A stretch of DNA of 64,000 bases from Fortiea contorta PCC 7126. GTDB lineage: Bacteria; Cyanobacteriota; Cyanobacteriia; Cyanobacteriales; Nostocaceae. The stretch lies in assembly GCF_000332295.1 (NCBI RefSeq), contig NZ_KB235930.1, positions 3,561,895 through 3,625,894 of the forward strand, read 5' to 3'. Position numbers and translations under genes: made by a program. The notes under the pieces are model-generated. The model had not been told where the DNA came from and ran no database searches. It saw nothing but the letters and a program-made list of their open reading frames with translations. Shown in pieces: positions 62,732 to 64,000 of this stretch; the first letter of the stretch is position 1; the number at the start of each line of letters is the position of its first letter.

Positions 62732-63451
62732 TTATCCTACTAACCCAGAGCGTAAAGCGCGAACTGCTGCTTGGGTACGGTCGTCAGCACATAGCTTATT
62801 CAATATATTGCGGACGTGAGTTTTGACAGTGCCCACGGTGATGTAAAGTCTTTCGGCAATTAATGCATTGCTACAACCTTCGACAATCAACTGTAACACT
62901 TCTAATTCTCTATCCGTCAGGGTGTAAGGATCTATAATATCTTGAGTTTCTTCCCCATCCGGGTTTTGTGCAGAATTTTTTGTGCTTGATAATACCGTAT
63001 CTTGTTTAGGCGGATTTTGTTGTGCTTGTTGTAAGACAATCCGAGCGATCGCCGGATCAATCCAAGCGTTGCCATTATAAGTGACGCGAACTGCTTCCAG
63101 CAAATTATCAAACTTGATATCCTTCATACAGTAGGAATCGGCACCAGCAGCAAAAGCTGCTAACACTGCTTCTTTGTTATCTCGGAGAGTTAAAATTAGC
63201 ACCCTTGTTGCCAACTCCTCACCATTAGCAGTAGCTTTCAACTCCCGTGTCAGTTCAATACCATCCTTATCTGGTAAACCGATATCCACGATCGCAATAT
63301 CAGGCTGTAGCGTTTTTAACATTTTTAGGCCTTCCGCAGCATTCGCAGCTTCTCCCACAATCTCAATTTCTTCTCGCTGCAGCAGTGCTGTCCGAATACC
63401 CACACGGGTAAGATCATGATCTTCAATCAGAGCAATCCGAATTTTACTCAT
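62732..63451 (-). CDS. NarL/FixJ-type response regulator
   Basis: 239 residues. The receiver domain includes phosphoacceptor Asp in IAIVDIGLPDKDG, switch Thr in VLILTLRDN and the conserved Lys in YCMKDIK. A Pro/Gln-rich linker (about 145-175) leads to a LuxR-type HTH: LTDRELEVLQLIVEGCSNAL and VGTVKTHVRNILNKL. No cognate kinase is adjacent, but the phosphatase pair follows after 170 bp. The ATG at 63451 is preferred over a TTG two codons earlier. Confidence 0.92.
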   Translation of the reverse strand: MSKIRIALIEDHDLTRVGIRTALLQREEIEIVGEAANAAEGLKMLKTLQPDIAIVDIGLPDKDGIELTRELKATANGEELATRVLILTLRDNKEAVLAAFAAGADSYCMKDIKFDNLLEAVRVTYNGNAWIDPAIARIVLQQAQQNPPKQDTVLSSTKNSAQNPDGEETQDIIDPYTLTDRELEVLQLIVEGCSNALIAERLYITVGTVKTHVRNILNKLCADDRTQAAVRALRSGLVG

Positions 63452-64000
63452 AGTCAAATTCCGCCCGTTACACTACCTTAACTGTAAAATTGAGTTTACT
63501 CAAAAGTCTGAGAATAAACTCCGAAAAAAATGCCCGGCCCTATCGGTCATATTTTGGCTTTGCAACTATGCTGTTGGTGTCAAGACCCCAGGGAAATTGG
63601 CAAAGGCTGGACATTTTCACCAAGAAAACGTCCTTAAAAGATACAATTTCCACAGATAATTACAAACATCTAGAACTGCTCAGTGAACCAAGTTAGCATT
63701 TAGAAATGCTGCTAGTGCCAAAGGCGTTCACTCCCACTACAAGCATGACACTCCCATCTTGACGGTGTGACTGCGCTCATCGTTGACATTCTCTCCACAC
63801 CAAGTGCTGGAGTGCATGGGTCTATTAAGATACTGTTTTTGGCTTCCTCTTTTTGCAACTTGACTTACAAGGAGGAATTTTTTCTTGGGCAAATTGTCGA
63901 TAACTCACGTTAACAGACAACAAATTATATCAAATTGTCAAAATCTCAACTACCCCAAAGATATACCATCTCTGCCTCCGTTCTTTGCTGATTAGCTCTA
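63452..64000. other. Intergenic region to the window end
   Basis: About 550 bp with no gene I can support. A 68-codon open frame at 63490-63696 has no ribosome-binding site or protein-like composition. It must hold the promoter of the response regulator gene. Confidence 0.4.

Noticed and set aside
63490-63696. 68-codon plus-strand frame near the window end
   Set aside because: No ribosome-binding site, unlikely composition, and it lies in the promoter region of the response regulator.

Overview
This window comes from the chromosome of a filamentous, probably heterocyst-forming cyanobacterium (Nostocales type; genus not determined). The evidence is the dense scatter of HIP1 octamers (GCGATCGC), heptameric tandem repeats between genes, cyanobacterial gene families (CrtO ketolase, PsaJ-like peptide, helical carotenoid protein and its C-terminal-domain partner, YlqD, acyl-ACP synthetase) and a family of TGTAGAGACG-type hairpins behind many genes.

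Layout. 0.4-14.5 kb is ordinary chromosome: a Crp/Fnr regulator, DUF29, DUF427, RecQ, acyl-ACP/CoA synthetase with YlqD, the E2 subunit of pyruvate dehydrogenase, a patatin-like lipase, RtcB, and a methyltransferase overlapping a HAD phosphatase. 14.58 kb is tRNA-Ala(CGC). From the tRNA to about 22.43 kb lies a decaying mobile element (element A): one large intact gene (cold-shock domain + PD-(D/E)XK-like nuclease core + Cys cluster), a chain of overlapping small membrane-protein genes, a FtsK/HerA-like ATPase broken by a frameshift and a stop, a gene split by a MITE, and a long coiled-coil/low-complexity protein cut off by an IS4-type remnant. This stretch is strongly enriched in TTATTAA/TTAATAA.

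22.4-23.6 kb is the IS4-type remnant, itself interrupted by palindromic repeats; it beheads a membrane-protein gene that precedes crtO. 24.2-28.1 kb holds crtO, a DUF4383 protein, a lone divergent PsaJ-like peptide and nadA. 28.21-37.56 kb is a second integrated element (element B) bounded by an exact 17-bp direct repeat. It carries a tyrosine integrase at the left end, a VapE-type helicase, ParM-like actin, a serine recombinase, small proteins, an iteron-like GTTCCA cluster, and a second FtsK/HerA-like ATPase broken by a 20-bp tandem duplication. I see no HIP1 site in it.

37.6-64 kb is chromosome again: a metallophosphoesterase, tRNA-Ser(UGA), a BtuF-like protein, and a GAF-PAS histidine kinase split by a complete IS4-family insertion with a perfect 9-bp target duplication. 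Next comes the MoxR / DUF58 / DUF4129 / DUF4350 / SpoIIM / RDD cluster, holA, an orphan ABC ATPase, and the carotenoid-binding pair HCP (56.4 kb) and CTDH (59.8 kb) with queG and a HAD phosphatase between them. The window ends with a partner-switching module (SpoIIE phosphatase with receiver domain, RsbW-like kinase) and a NarL-type response regulator.

Functionally, CrtO could supply ketocarotenoid to HCP and CTDH. The MoxR cluster looks like a membrane-associated ATPase/vWA-type assembly system. Elements A and B share a homologous ATPase despite different composition, and both copies are inactivated.
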